The position numbers and the translations under genes were made by a program. From Eubacteriaceae bacterium CHKCI004 (lineage in GTDB: Bacteria; Bacillota; Clostridia; Lachnospirales; Lachnospiraceae), in NCBI GenBank assembly GCA_900016875.1, contig FCNR01000073.1, forward strand, positions 1-38,424: a DNA stretch of 38,424 bases, written 5' to 3'. Below the pieces are notes generated by a model that worked only from the letters and a program-made list of their open reading frames with translations, was not told where the DNA came from and ran no database searches. Below are positions 7,108 through 16,592 of the stretch, piece by piece (position 1 is the stretch's first letter; every line of letters begins with the position of its first letter).

Positions 7108-9606
7108 TTATTTTCTTTTTCGTTTTGGCATTCTTTTTAAATAACTGCGCAATTTTTTTATAGTTTCTTTTGATATTTTATCCAAGCTCAGCTCTACATG
7201 GATACTATTTGTTCCCTCTTTTAACTGTGTCAAATATATCCATGGATCTTCTGTATCAAATATATAGCAATGCTCTTCCAAAACATCTCCATTTATTTCA
7301 TATATTGGATCATATGTCTCTTCTCCAACTATGGCAGTTAAATTCTTTATACGAATAATGCCCTCACATTCCATTGGATCAATACGAATCCCTGTTATAT
7401 TATCTGTCAAAGGGATATCCAGTTGTATATTCTCGTTATCCTTATAATGATATATTGATGTATTTGACTCAGATAATCCGGTTCCACAATCAAAATATAT
7501 TTTTATTTCCGATTCCTTTTGAACTCTATTATATTGTCGGTTACTTTCCTCGAGAAATACAGAAGAAACTTTATCTACTATCATTTCTATATTAATAGAT
7601 TTTGTCCCCTCTTTTATATCTGGAATGTGTATCCAAGGATCACTAGTATTATATAAAATATAATTTTTATCGGTTATCACTCCATTTACATTAAAAAACG
7701 GAGCATAGTCTTCTTTATCAGAACATGCCTGAATTCTTATTAAGTTTACAATTCCTGCACATTCCATTGGATCAATTCTGATACTCTTAACTTCCTTATT
7801 AATCGGGATATTCAGAGACATTTTTTCTTTTGCCACATATGAAAAATAGCTAATGTTCATTTCTGATAATCCCTCGCCATAATCATAGTAAACTTTGATT
7901 TCAGATCCTGCTTCAATTCTATTTTTAATAGTTGCATCATTAATAATAAATTTGGGCTTTATAATCTGGGATCCAGATAAAACATATCTATTTTTGTAAA
8001 CATGTTCCTCCATAAAATGTCGTTCCATTTGAAAATAAACTGCTTGTTCTTCTTTATTAATTCCATTTTTTTCACAAAGATTCCATTTTTTTATTTCATC
8101 TGGTGCTTGATCGTATAATAATCTATATATAATGTAGTTTACAGGAATCGGGAAATCATACGACCATTCATAATCTATGATATTCCAAATGCCTTCCCTA
8201 TAAATCATATTTTCAAAAGTGATATCTATATCTGCTCCACAAATCGCTGGAACCCCTTCCAATGGACAATGTCCAAAAATACTAACAAAATCTTTGGTTT
8301 CCTTAAAATTGGTATTTTGCATACTTTGAATAATCTTCACTATTTCATCAATCAAAGCTTTTGCCTCTTGCTTTTTACCAACAGAAAGATAGCTTTCCAA
8401 CATATCTCCAGCAGACTTTCCTTCAATATACTCAAACTTCGCTGTATCATTGATCCACTGACATTTATTATATTGAAATTGTTCATCTGTATTATTAGAC
8501 TTTAAAAATTTATACATTTTATAAATATTCTGTATATGTGACTTTGCTGTTTCATTTAACGGCGTTTTATAAACAAAAAAATGTCCGGAAATATCTTTGA
8601 TAATATCTGTCCGTATTTGAAAACAATTTACTCTTTCATTAGAATATTTAGAATAAACTACTTTATTTTCGACCTTTTCCAGATTAACTTCACTTAAAAT
8701 AACTAAAAATGAATTAGAAAAGAAAGGAAACATATTATTTTTTATGATAGAATCATACACCTTTTCTTCATCAAATAGTACCATTCGAGAATTATCAAAA
8801 TTCTTCCCATTATCTGTTAACATTCCCGATTTTGGCAGATAATCATCAGAAAAAATTTGAAATGGAATTTTATAATCTGGATATGGGTAATAAAATTGAG
8901 AATAATATCCTTTTTCATAGAATAATTGTGTCATCTCATTCTTTCCTAATGTTACCGCTCCATTAGATTTTGTATATCCCTCGATACCTTCAAAAAACAG
9001 TCCTGTGTGATCCTCTCTGCACCCAGCCCAATATTTTAAGCCAAATTGATTTTCAATGGCAATGACAATTTTTCCATTTGACTTAATATGCTTTTTCAAT
9101 AAATCTAAAAAATCACCAAATGGCTCTCTCGATGACAAATACACTCCTGCATATTCCCATACGCCAATCAATGTAATTACATCATAATCTTTGTCCAGAT
9201 ATGGCTCAATTTTCTCAAAATTACCTACCTTTATAGTAATATTCTCATATTTTTTATTCCTATTGGCATTGATTAAGCTTCTTCTTCTGGATAATTCCAC
9301 GCAATCCACTTTGCTTCCCTTTTCTGCCAATGCTCCCGTAATTGCTCCACATCCCGAACCAATCTCCAGAATTTTGGCATTTTCCGCAAAAGGAATCCAA
9401 TTCACAATATTTTTTCTGAATTGCGAAAAATGATAAAGATATTCCCATTTGTTTTTTGTGTTAATCAGCGTATATAATCCATCCTCATCATTGCTCTGCA
9501 CTATTTTTAATAACTCATCCTCAATATCTCCTTCTGAATAATAATCTTCACCGGAGTAGAACTCATAGTCCAATGTAACATTCCCAATTATCTCTTTTTT
9601 TTCCAT
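7108..9606 (-). CDS. Methyltransferase-kinase-like fusion with two C-terminal beta repeats
   Basis: Residues 55-260 form a class I SAM-dependent methyltransferase, with EIGSGCG at 81-87 and an acidic DCVEL end to the second strand. Residues 320-520 resemble an aminoglycoside-phosphotransferase/kinase fold: D461-x4-N466 fits the catalytic loop and IIDYEWS (D478) the metal-binding Asp. Residues 568-678 and 699-810 are two copies of a roughly 110-residue unit sharing IRIDPMEC, DPWI and EGT-S-I blocks, probably beta-sandwiches. Methyltransferase followed by kinase is the order in WbdD, which caps O9a polymannan and sets chain length. The C-terminal repeats replace WbdD's coiled coil. A capping role is inferred from this order and from the adjacent ABC transporter with a Wzt-like tail. 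The kinase call is the weakest part. Confidence 0.72.
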   Translation of the reverse strand: MEKKEIIGNVTLDYEFYSGEDYYSEGDIEDELLKIVQSNDEDGLYTLINTKNKWEYLYHFSQFRKNIVNWIPFAENAKILEIGSGCGAITGALAEKGSKVDCVELSRRRSLINANRNKKYENITIKVGNFEKIEPYLDKDYDVITLIGVWEYAGVYLSSREPFGDFLDLLKKHIKSNGKIVIAIENQFGLKYWAGCREDHTGLFFEGIEGYTKSNGAVTLGKNEMTQLFYEKGYYSQFYYPYPDYKIPFQIFSDDYLPKSGMLTDNGKNFDNSRMVLFDEEKVYDSIIKNNMFPFFSNSFLVILSEVNLEKVENKVVYSKYSNERVNCFQIRTDIIKDISGHFFVYKTPLNETAKSHIQNIYKMYKFLKSNNTDEQFQYNKCQWINDTAKFEYIEGKSAGDMLESYLSVGKKQEAKALIDEIVKIIQSMQNTNFKETKDFVSIFGHCPLEGVPAICGADIDITFENMIYREGIWNIIDYEWSYDFPIPVNYIIYRLLYDQAPDEIKKWNLCEKNGINKEEQAVYFQMERHFMEEHVYKNRYVLSGSQIIKPKFIINDATIKNRIEAGSEIKVYYDYGEGLSEMNISYFSYVAKEKMSLNIPINKEVKSIRIDPMECAGIVNLIRIQACSDKEDYAPFFNVNGVITDKNYILYNTSDPWIHIPDIKEGTKSINIEMIVDKVSSVFLEESNRQYNRVQKESEIKIYFDCGTGLSESNTSIYHYKDNENIQLDIPLTDNITGIRIDPMECEGIIRIKNLTAIVGEETYDPIYEINGDVLEEHCYIFDTEDPWIYLTQLKEGTNSIHVELSLDKISKETIKKLRSYLKRMPKRKRK

Positions 9607-9642
9607 TCTATTTCCTCAAACTCTCTCTATCCGTCTCCATTA

Positions 9643-11007
9643 TCAACCCTGACTTACAGTTACTTCAGAAAACATATCAAAAAAACCTACATTTTCTTTA
9701 TCTGCAATTACTAATAGATTCATTACATCATATTTACGATGATATACTGTAAAATTTCCATCACGAAACCCTGTACACCCAAATGAAATTAAATAATCTC
9801 CTTTTGTCAGATTCATCTTCTGTGTAAAGCTAACAACACATGTCTGCCCCTGCTCTGACTCAAAATCAATTTTTTCATACATTGTATTCGTTCCCGTTAC
9901 TTCCGTTCCCTTTATATCCTTAATCGTGAACGCCAAAATCGGCTCATTCACTTTCTCATTAAAATGCACTTTGAATTTTACAGTATATTCGGAACCTTTT
10001 TCAATATTATTGGATATATACCCTTTCTCATCTAATATACAATAATCTATAATCTCTACTTCTTTTGTGCCATAGTCTATGACATCCGGATTCTCCATCA
10101 TATAGTCTTTCCACAACTTCCCCTCTTTTTCAACAGACTCTGGTGTTATGGCAGAAGCATCAGTAATTGCATCCAGATTGTCCTGTGCATCTTCATTATG
10201 TTCTTTTTTTAATTTCTTCTCTACATTTTCGCCGGCTTCTTCTTCATAATCCTCCAAATCATCATCCGTCAATTGATTCACTAATAATTTCTTATAAAGA
10301 TCCACAATCTTCTTTGGCTCACCTTCTGCCAGCTTATGTCCTTTATTGAGCAAAATAACCCTGTCACAGTATTTACTAATACTGCTCAAATCATGGCTTA
10401 CAATAACGATAGTTTTACCTTCTTTTTTAAATTCTTCAAATTTATGATAACATTTTGCCTGGAAGAATACATCGCCCACAGAGAGAGCTTCATCGACAAT
10501 TAATATTTCAGGATTGATATTGATGGCCACGGCAAAGGCAAGTCGGACAAACATACCGCTGGAATAAGTCTTAACCGGCTGATAAACAAAGTCACCAATA
10601 TCTGCGAATTCAAGAATATCATCCAATTTGGCTTTTATTTCTTCTTCACTGAATCCAATCATTGTCCCATTCAAATAAACATTTTGTATCCCTGTATATT
10701 CCATATTAAAACCGGCTCCTAATTCCAGGAGGGCAGAAATTCTTCCGTCTATTTCTACTTTTCCAGCCGTTGGATTCAATACTCCGGTAATGATTTTGAG
10801 AATCGTAGATTTACCAGAACCATTTGTTCCAATAATTCCTACTGTCTCCCCTTTTTTTACCTGAAAATTAATTTGATCAAGAGCATAGTGATCCTTGGAT
10901 AATTTCTTTTTTGTCAAATGCAATGCTTCTGCCAGCCTGTCTCTTGATCTATCGTATAGCCTATATATTTTACTGACATTCTGTACGTCAATTGCATATT
11001 CACTCAT
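9643..11007 (-). CDS. Polysaccharide ABC transporter ATPase with Wzt_C-like tail
   Basis: The first 235 or so residues are an ABC ATPase: Walker A GTNGSGKST, signature YSSGMFVRLA, Walker B ILIVDEA and the switch His in IVSHDLSS. A charged linker with EDYEEEAGENVEKKL follows. The final ~130 residues form a beta-rich domain resembling Wzt_C, which binds the modified non-reducing end of O-polysaccharides before export. At 454 residues the protein is as long as Wzt-type ATPases, not the shorter TagH-only type. AGGAGG lies upstream, and the permease gene ends 12 bp before it. It powers export of the undecaprenyl-linked glycan made by the neighbouring transferases. Confidence 0.88.
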   Translation of the reverse strand: MSEYAIDVQNVSKIYRLYDRSRDRLAEALHLTKKKLSKDHYALDQINFQVKKGETVGIIGTNGSGKSTILKIITGVLNPTAGKVEIDGRISALLELGAGFNMEYTGIQNVYLNGTMIGFSEEEIKAKLDDILEFADIGDFVYQPVKTYSSGMFVRLAFAVAININPEILIVDEALSVGDVFFQAKCYHKFEEFKKEGKTIVIVSHDLSSISKYCDRVILLNKGHKLAEGEPKKIVDLYKKLLVNQLTDDDLEDYEEEAGENVEKKLKKEHNEDAQDNLDAITDASAITPESVEKEGKLWKDYMMENPDVIDYGTKEVEIIDYCILDEKGYISNNIEKGSEYTVKFKVHFNEKVNEPILAFTIKDIKGTEVTGTNTMYEKIDFESEQGQTCVVSFTQKMNLTKGDYLISFGCTGFRDGNFTVYHRKYDVMNLLVIADKENVGFFDMFSEVTVSQG

Positions 11008-11019
11008 TATTTGTTCCTC

Positions 11020-11817
11020 CTATAATACATCCGCAAAATGCACCTGTAAGCTCTTAAATATTTTAGTCCCGATAATATACATTAATATGGTAAATACCCA
11101 GAAATAAATGGTAGTTTCCGGCCGTTGCCAGAAGACCCCATGGTAAATAAATGCGTCTCTATATCCTACAACGACATAATAAATCGGATTCAAATTAAAA
11201 ATCCAGAGAAGATTTTGCGGAAGAATCTGAATATTCCACATAATCGGAGTCATCCAGATTCCCACCTGTAAAATAACACTGATTAACTGGTTTAAGTCCC
11301 TAAAAAAAACCATTATAGCACTGGTAAAATACACCATACCTGTTACAATGCAGATAAGACAAAATGAATAATAAAATACTTGCAAAGTATATGGCGTCGG
11401 CATATATCCATTTAGAGCATAAACAAGTATCACAAAGAATATGAAGAAAACATGTACAAATAGCGCTGATAACACTTTAACAAACGGCAATATGTCAATT
11501 TTGAAAACTACTTTTTTAACTAAATAGCTATATTCAACTAATGCTAAAGTACCGCTATTTAACGCATCCTGAAAAAAGAACCACGGAATAATTCCTGCCA
11601 TGAGCCATAGGGCAAACGGAAAGTCATTCACAGTTCCAGATTTTAATCCCACTGTAAAAACAAACCAATATACCAATATTGTCACTATTGGCTGGATGAA
11701 CGCCCACATAATTCCCAAGTAGGAACCGGCGTATCTTGTTTTAAAATCATTTTTTGCCAGATTTCCAATCAATTTTCGATTCTCATATAAATTGCGAATA
11801 AAACTAACTATGTTCAT
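11020..11817 (-). CDS. Polysaccharide ABC-2 type permease (Wzm/TagG-like)
   Basis: This 265-residue membrane protein has a cytoplasmic N-terminus with LAKNDFKTRYAGSYLGI, the typical start of the O-antigen/teichoic-acid exporter permeases, and about six hydrophobic segments. WMTPIMWNIQILP and NPIYYVVVGYRD are also characteristic of the family. With the ATPase encoded 12 bp downstream it should form a dimeric channel moving lipid-linked polysaccharide to the outer face of the membrane. The length matches Wzm/RgpC/TagG proteins, and no residues appear missing. AAAGGAG lies about 12 nt before the ATG. Confidence 0.9.
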   Translation of the reverse strand: MNIVSFIRNLYENRKLIGNLAKNDFKTRYAGSYLGIMWAFIQPIVTILVYWFVFTVGLKSGTVNDFPFALWLMAGIIPWFFFQDALNSGTLALVEYSYLVKKVVFKIDILPFVKVLSALFVHVFFIFFVILVYALNGYMPTPYTLQVFYYSFCLICIVTGMVYFTSAIMVFFRDLNQLISVILQVGIWMTPIMWNIQILPQNLLWIFNLNPIYYVVVGYRDAFIYHGVFWQRPETTIYFWVFTILMYIIGTKIFKSLQVHFADVL

Positions 11818-11865
11818 TTTTTATTTTTACTCCTTTATTTATCCGAAAACTCATCTACCATATAT

Positions 11866-13620
11866 TTAAACTCTGGTCGGATCTAACTCAGTAACTTTAC
11901 TTCTACATGGATCTTCCAGAATTGTTTCATTCCATTTCATCTTCAAATAAAATATTTCTTCTTTATTCTTTTTTTTATTTAATGTATTTAAGCTAAATTT
12001 CTTCATATTTAAGTATACTTGTACATCAGGTATAAAAATATTATGATATCCCCTCTTCTGTAATTGTAGACATAAATCGACATCATATAAATTATTTTTT
12101 AAGTTTTCGTCAAAACCTCCTACTTGTTCAAAAATATCTTTCTTTACCATTAAGCAATCACCGGAAACAGCACTGTAATTTCTTCTGGTGGATAAATAAT
12201 ACATATATCCGCTTTCATTCTTCTTTCTGCCCTTTCCGATATCTATACATAGTTTTTCTTTATCTAAACTAATTCCCGCATTGTGAATTACATTCTCCGG
12301 ATGCAGTATTTTCACTCCAACTGCACCTACACATTCTCTTTCCGCTTCTCCCGCCATGTGCAGCAGCCATTCTTTAGTCTGAATTTCTATTTCACTATTT
12401 AGAAAGACAATAAGATCCCCTTTTGCTCTTTTTACTGCTAAATTTTGAATGGCAGTACAACATAATTTTTGATGTATTTTAATCACACTATATTCTGGAT
12501 ACTTTTTATATTTATCCAAAAATTTCTTCGTTTTCTTTTTCTCTGAATGGCAGTCAACAAGAATTACTTCATAATTATTATCTATTATATTTTCATTTAT
12601 TGATTTTAAACAACATTCTATTTTTTCTGACTGATCGTGTACTAATATTATAATAGAAATGAAATGCTTCTTTCTTGGATAAAATAAAACATTATAGCAT
12701 GGACAGTTCTCCAAATATTTTACTTCTGCACTATATTTTCGTCGTTTTACTGTATCCTCCAAAGCCTTTTTACCCGCAATATATGCATAGCTTTTCTCTG
12801 CACCGTCTAAAGCAGTAGAACCGGAAATCGCTCTCCAGTGGTATAATATTTTAGGAATATGATAAATATTTTCTGTTAATTCAATTACTCGAAGAAGCAA
12901 ATCATAATCTTGCGAACCCTCTACACCTTTCCGAAATCCACCTATCTGTTCTATCAAGGTCCTTCTATATACTCCCATATGTGATATATAGTTATAAGAC
13001 AGTAACGTATCCGGGCAATAATCTGGCTTAAAATAGGGATTTGTTCTATTGCCATTTTCATCTATCTTATCTTCATCACTATATATGACATCCAAATCTC
13101 TATGATCCTGCAAAATTTTTGCTACTTCGTATAGTGCATTTAGCGCTAACTCATCATCATTGTCTACCAAAACAATAAACTCTCCTGTTGCAATTTGAAG
13201 AGCCGAATTTGTTGCCTCAGATATATGGCCGTTTTTATAACGGTAAACTATATTGATCCTATTATCCACTTGAGCATATTCCTTTAAAACTGTTCTTACA
13301 TTTTCATCCGTAGAACAATCATCTGCCATACAAAGCTGCCAATTTGTATACCATTGTTTTTGTATCGACTGAATACATTTTCTAAGCCATTTTTCTTCTA
13401 CATTGTACACCGGAATGCAAATAGAAAATGTAGGGAGATAAGAAAAGCTCTCAATATCGTGCAAAATTTGTTCTTTGTCTATTTTTTCATGATTTATAAT
13501 CCATTTTTTATATCTTTTCGAAAAATTAATTTTACCAATTATTTTTTTACATGTTGCAAACACTCCATATCTTTTAATATAAAAAATAGACTGTTTCATT
13601 GTAGAAAAAACAGAAATCAT
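11866..13620 (-). CDS. Two-domain GT2 glycosyltransferase, second domain probably degenerate
   Basis: This 584-residue protein is a paralogue of the 733-residue one at 4904-7105. Domain one (from about residue 64, FSICIPVYNV) keeps LVDNDD at 151-156 and SQDYDLLLR. Domain two (from about 320) keeps the fold markers VGAVGVKILHPEN, GGFDENL and YDVDLCLQL. Its metal-binding motif, however, reads FLNSEIEI where the paralogue has FLNDDIEI, and the YHHES motif is replaced by YLNMKKF. The long C-terminal tail of the paralogue is absent. One active transferase domain with a structural second half is the likeliest reading. It sits between the ABC permease and a single-domain GT2 in a leftward operon. 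Confidence 0.83.
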   Translation of the reverse strand: MISVFSTMKQSIFYIKRYGVFATCKKIIGKINFSKRYKKWIINHEKIDKEQILHDIESFSYLPTFSICIPVYNVEEKWLRKCIQSIQKQWYTNWQLCMADDCSTDENVRTVLKEYAQVDNRINIVYRYKNGHISEATNSALQIATGEFIVLVDNDDELALNALYEVAKILQDHRDLDVIYSDEDKIDENGNRTNPYFKPDYCPDTLLSYNYISHMGVYRRTLIEQIGGFRKGVEGSQDYDLLLRVIELTENIYHIPKILYHWRAISGSTALDGAEKSYAYIAGKKALEDTVKRRKYSAEVKYLENCPCYNVLFYPRKKHFISIIILVHDQSEKIECCLKSINENIIDNNYEVILVDCHSEKKKTKKFLDKYKKYPEYSVIKIHQKLCCTAIQNLAVKRAKGDLIVFLNSEIEIQTKEWLLHMAGEAERECVGAVGVKILHPENVIHNAGISLDKEKLCIDIGKGRKKNESGYMYYLSTRRNYSAVSGDCLMVKKDIFEQVGGFDENLKNNLYDVDLCLQLQKRGYHNIFIPDVQVYLNMKKFSLNTLNKKKNKEEIFYLKMKWNETILEDPCRSKVTELDPTRV

Positions 13621-13666
13621 TCTTTTCTCTTCTCCCGTTTATTTTACTCATAGTAAATAGTTGTTA

Positions 13667-14635
13667 CTATATAAACAATAACTCCCCTACAATTTGTATC
13701 AGAGACTGCTTAAAAAATTTATATTTTACTACCAGATATGTCCTTTTAAACTTATTCACATCATATAATCTGGAAAATTGTCTTAAAAGCATCTTCTCTT
13801 CTTTGTCACAGGTTGGCCCGTATATTTTTAGTAAATCTCCTGCCTGCTGTACTGCTTGTCGGAACTTCATCCTGACATACTGTAAATTGGAAAGACGATA
13901 TATCACAAAAGAAATCGATTTCACTTTTGTTGCTCCAACCACATTATCTTCGTGCTGTCTATACAGAATTGTTGTTCTGTCTAAAAAAACAATCTGTCCA
14001 AACAAACTTGCAATTAAAGTAATCCACCAATCGTGCATAGCAGGCTTCACATTTTTCCAATTAAGAACTTGATTTAACTTTTGATTCCACATCATGGTGC
14101 AGCCTGTCACATTATTTTGTATCAACAATCGATTTAATTTTTTAATACAAGGATTGATGGAGCGATATTTCAGGTAAGAGGGCGCAATCGAATGTAAATC
14201 GGAATCCACTACTTCCAAATCTGTATGCACCAAAATTGGCTGTTTGTATTTTTTTTCTGCTTTTTTCATCCTTTTTAATGTGACCGCGATTTTATCATCT
14301 TTCCAAATGTCATCCTGATCGCAAAACATGTAGTAGGGGAATTCGCCCCATCTCTTTTCTGCCTGGGATAATAGATGAACAAAATTCTTTGAAGAAGCAT
14401 GAAAGCAAAGGCCATCATCCAACACCACCATATTCAGTTTATCACTTCTTTCCCAAGCTTTGAGAATATCCCCTGTATTATCTGTTGATCCATCATCATG
14501 AACAAACAAGAGGAAATCCTGGCAGGTTTGCCTGCAAAGAGATTCCAATTGCTGCTCCAGATATCGTTCTCCATTGTAAGTGGCCATACAAATTAAAATT
14601 TGTGGAAGTGGCTGATTGTTGTTGTCATTTGTCAT
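13667..14635 (-). CDS. GT2-family glycosyltransferase (rhamnosyltransferase-like)
   Basis: A 322-residue single-domain GT-A enzyme with ICMATYNGERYLEQQL at the start, CDQDDIW as the metal-binding cluster and the NNVTGCTMMWNQ and MHDWWITL blocks. It is closely related to the plus-strand gene at 3867-4826, and the two lie at opposite edges of the transporter/transferase core. The subgroup includes rhamnosyltransferases of rhamnose-containing wall glycans, fitting the neighbouring rmlC, but specificity cannot be fixed from sequence. It is transcribed in the rml direction. Confidence 0.85.
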   Translation of the reverse strand: MTNDNNNQPLPQILICMATYNGERYLEQQLESLCRQTCQDFLLFVHDDGSTDNTGDILKAWERSDKLNMVVLDDGLCFHASSKNFVHLLSQAEKRWGEFPYYMFCDQDDIWKDDKIAVTLKRMKKAEKKYKQPILVHTDLEVVDSDLHSIAPSYLKYRSINPCIKKLNRLLIQNNVTGCTMMWNQKLNQVLNWKNVKPAMHDWWITLIASLFGQIVFLDRTTILYRQHEDNVVGATKVKSISFVIYRLSNLQYVRMKFRQAVQQAGDLLKIYGPTCDKEEKMLLRQFSRLYDVNKFKRTYLVVKYKFFKQSLIQIVGELLFI

Positions 14636-14700
14636 TTTTATCTGCCTGCTTTCGTTCTCACATTCTCCTCAACTATGTTTGGAACTCATTTGATAAATAA

Positions 14701-15309
14701 CTATTTATCAAATTTGAAAGTATCTTTAAATCCCTGCCACTTCTGATCTTTGTCAGAAAGATTCAGCGGAGTACCATCTTCCAGATGATATCCTTCTGCA
14801 GATGGAGTTCCCTTGTATTCTCCACAAAGCTGTGGCCATTCAATTCCAATGTCCGGATCATTCCATGCCATTCCACCCTCATCACCCGGATGATAGAAAT
14901 CTGTACATTTATAACAAAATTCTGCCTCATCAGAAAGAACTAAGAAGCCATGTGCAAAACCCTCGCTGATATAGAATTGTTTTTTATTTTCTTCTGTCAG
15001 CTCTACACCAAACCACTGGCCATAAGTTTTACTGTGAACACGAAGATCCACTGCCACATCAAAAACTGCTCCTTTTATTACTCTCACCAGTTTACCTTGC
15101 GGATATTCTTTCTGATAATGTAACCCACGCAGAACGCCCTTTTTACTCATAGACTGGTTATCCTGCACAAATACCATGTCAAGTCCTGCTTCATGCATAT
15201 CATTTTGATTATAGGTTTCCATAAAATATCCCCTGTCATCTCCATGTACCGTTGGCACAATGACATATAATCCTTCTATTGGACATTTTTCTACTTTAAT
15301 CTGACCCAT
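14701..15309 (-). CDS. rmlC: dTDP-4-dehydrorhamnose 3,5-epimerase
   Basis: RmlC catalyses the third step to dTDP-L-rhamnose, inverting C3 and C5 of dTDP-4-keto-6-deoxyglucose. This 202-residue cupin has the family blocks DDRGYFMETY, QDNQSMSKKGVLRGLHYQ (catalytic His) and VFDVAVDLR (partner Asp), then GFAHGFLVLSD and CYKCTDFY (active-site Tyr). The length is slightly above the usual 180-190 residues because of a short C-terminal extension. It lies between the GT2 gene at 13667 and the GT4 rhamnosyltransferase gene, in the same operon direction as the other rml genes, completing the pathway. Confidence 0.95.
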   Translation of the reverse strand: MGQIKVEKCPIEGLYVIVPTVHGDDRGYFMETYNQNDMHEAGLDMVFVQDNQSMSKKGVLRGLHYQKEYPQGKLVRVIKGAVFDVAVDLRVHSKTYGQWFGVELTEENKKQFYISEGFAHGFLVLSDEAEFCYKCTDFYHPGDEGGMAWNDPDIGIEWPQLCGEYKGTPSAEGYHLEDGTPLNLSDKDQKWQGFKDTFKFDK

Positions 15310-15339
15310 AGTTAACCTCCACTTTTCTGTTATTGATCT

Positions 15340-16518
15340 TTATTTGCTACTATTCAAAAATAATCTTTCATATTGTTCTGTAATATTCTCCCAGGTATAA
15401 GCCTCCTGTATCCTTTTTTTTGCTTTTTCTCCAAAGCTATCTATTTCTTTTTCAGACATGGCATCGGCTTTCTCTATCAATTTTGAAAGGCTTCCTTTTC
15501 TTTTTGACCAATAAAGAGCGGCTTTCCCAGCCACCTCCCGATTAAATCCCACTCCTAACAGTAGATTTAAATTGGTAGAACTCAACGCTTCCAGAAGACT
15601 CGGATTTGTCCCTCCAACTTCATGTCCATGGAAATACCCATATGCATTTTCTCTTATTTTTTTCAGCAATTCCTGGTTATAAACAGTTCCCGCGAAATGA
15701 ATGCGGGAATCCTTATGAAAGCCAGTTTTATCTTTCAATGCAGCAAGAAATTTATCACTGACATTTGTAATCAAAACAAACGCTTTATCTGTTTTTGATT
15801 CCATAAATTCTCGAATCATTATTTCATAATTATTTTCCGGTACAAATCTCCCTACTACTAAATAGTATTCTCCGGGCTTTACATGATTCTTTTGATACCA
15901 TTCTACCCATATCTTATCATTATCAGACAGCGCAGACCTGCTGGTATCAGAACCATAAGCGATAAACGTTGTATCCGGTTTATATTTTTCATATTCCTTT
16001 TGAATATATTTTTCAATATTTTGGCTATCACAAATCAACAAATCTGCTTGCCGAACCATTCCTCTCTCAGAATATTTCCAATATTTTCGGATAACTTTAT
16101 TCCATTTTGCCCTTTTCCATTCATGTCCATCAGGATTTACATATAATTTCCCTCCTAATGCTTGAATCTGCTTCTTGTAATAAGGAATAAACGGTCCTAT
16201 TCTACAGGCAAGTACATAAAAAATCGGATGTCTGATTTCCTTATGATTTTTGCAATAAAAGATACAATAGTCCAATGCTGCCCCATCATAATAAACAGCC
16301 TTTGCGCTACCAATATCAGGTACTTTTATACAAAAACAATGCGCTCCGTTATGTGTGTATTCTTCTGTATGATCTGACAATACCGCCACATGATATTGAA
16401 TGTTTTTACTTTTTCTGTATTCTGTCAATTTCTCTACAAAAGTTTCAAATCCACCATAGGCTGCCGGAATTCCTTTAGATCCAACGATAAATACGTGTTG
16501 CTTTTGATCCGAAACCAT
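15340..16518 (-). CDS. GT4/DUF1972 rhamnosyltransferase (Cps2T/WchF-like)
   Basis: The protein starts its GT-B fold with VFIVGSKGIPAAYGGFETFV, diagnostic of the DUF1972 group whose members include beta-1,4-rhamnosyltransferases acting early in streptococcal and related glycan assembly. Later blocks are VNPDGHEWKRAKWN, YLVVGRFVPENNYE and GTNPSLLEA, the last being the nucleotide-sugar binding C-terminal motif. I chose ATG 16518 (392 residues) because AGGAGG lies five bases before it. An ATG at 16638 in the same frame would overlap rmlD by 46 bp and has no ribosome site. It probably transfers rhamnose from dTDP-L-rhamnose to a lipid-linked acceptor. Confidence 0.85.
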   Translation of the reverse strand: MVSDQKQHVFIVGSKGIPAAYGGFETFVEKLTEYRKSKNIQYHVAVLSDHTEEYTHNGAHCFCIKVPDIGSAKAVYYDGAALDYCIFYCKNHKEIRHPIFYVLACRIGPFIPYYKKQIQALGGKLYVNPDGHEWKRAKWNKVIRKYWKYSERGMVRQADLLICDSQNIEKYIQKEYEKYKPDTTFIAYGSDTSRSALSDNDKIWVEWYQKNHVKPGEYYLVVGRFVPENNYEIMIREFMESKTDKAFVLITNVSDKFLAALKDKTGFHKDSRIHFAGTVYNQELLKKIRENAYGYFHGHEVGGTNPSLLEALSSTNLNLLLGVGFNREVAGKAALYWSKRKGSLSKLIEKADAMSEKEIDSFGEKAKKRIQEAYTWENITEQYERLFLNSSK

Positions 16519-16592
16519 GAATTCCTCCTGCTCATGCTTATTACACATTATTTCATCCTGTTTTTCTTTAAAAACTATTCTTATTCTATTCT

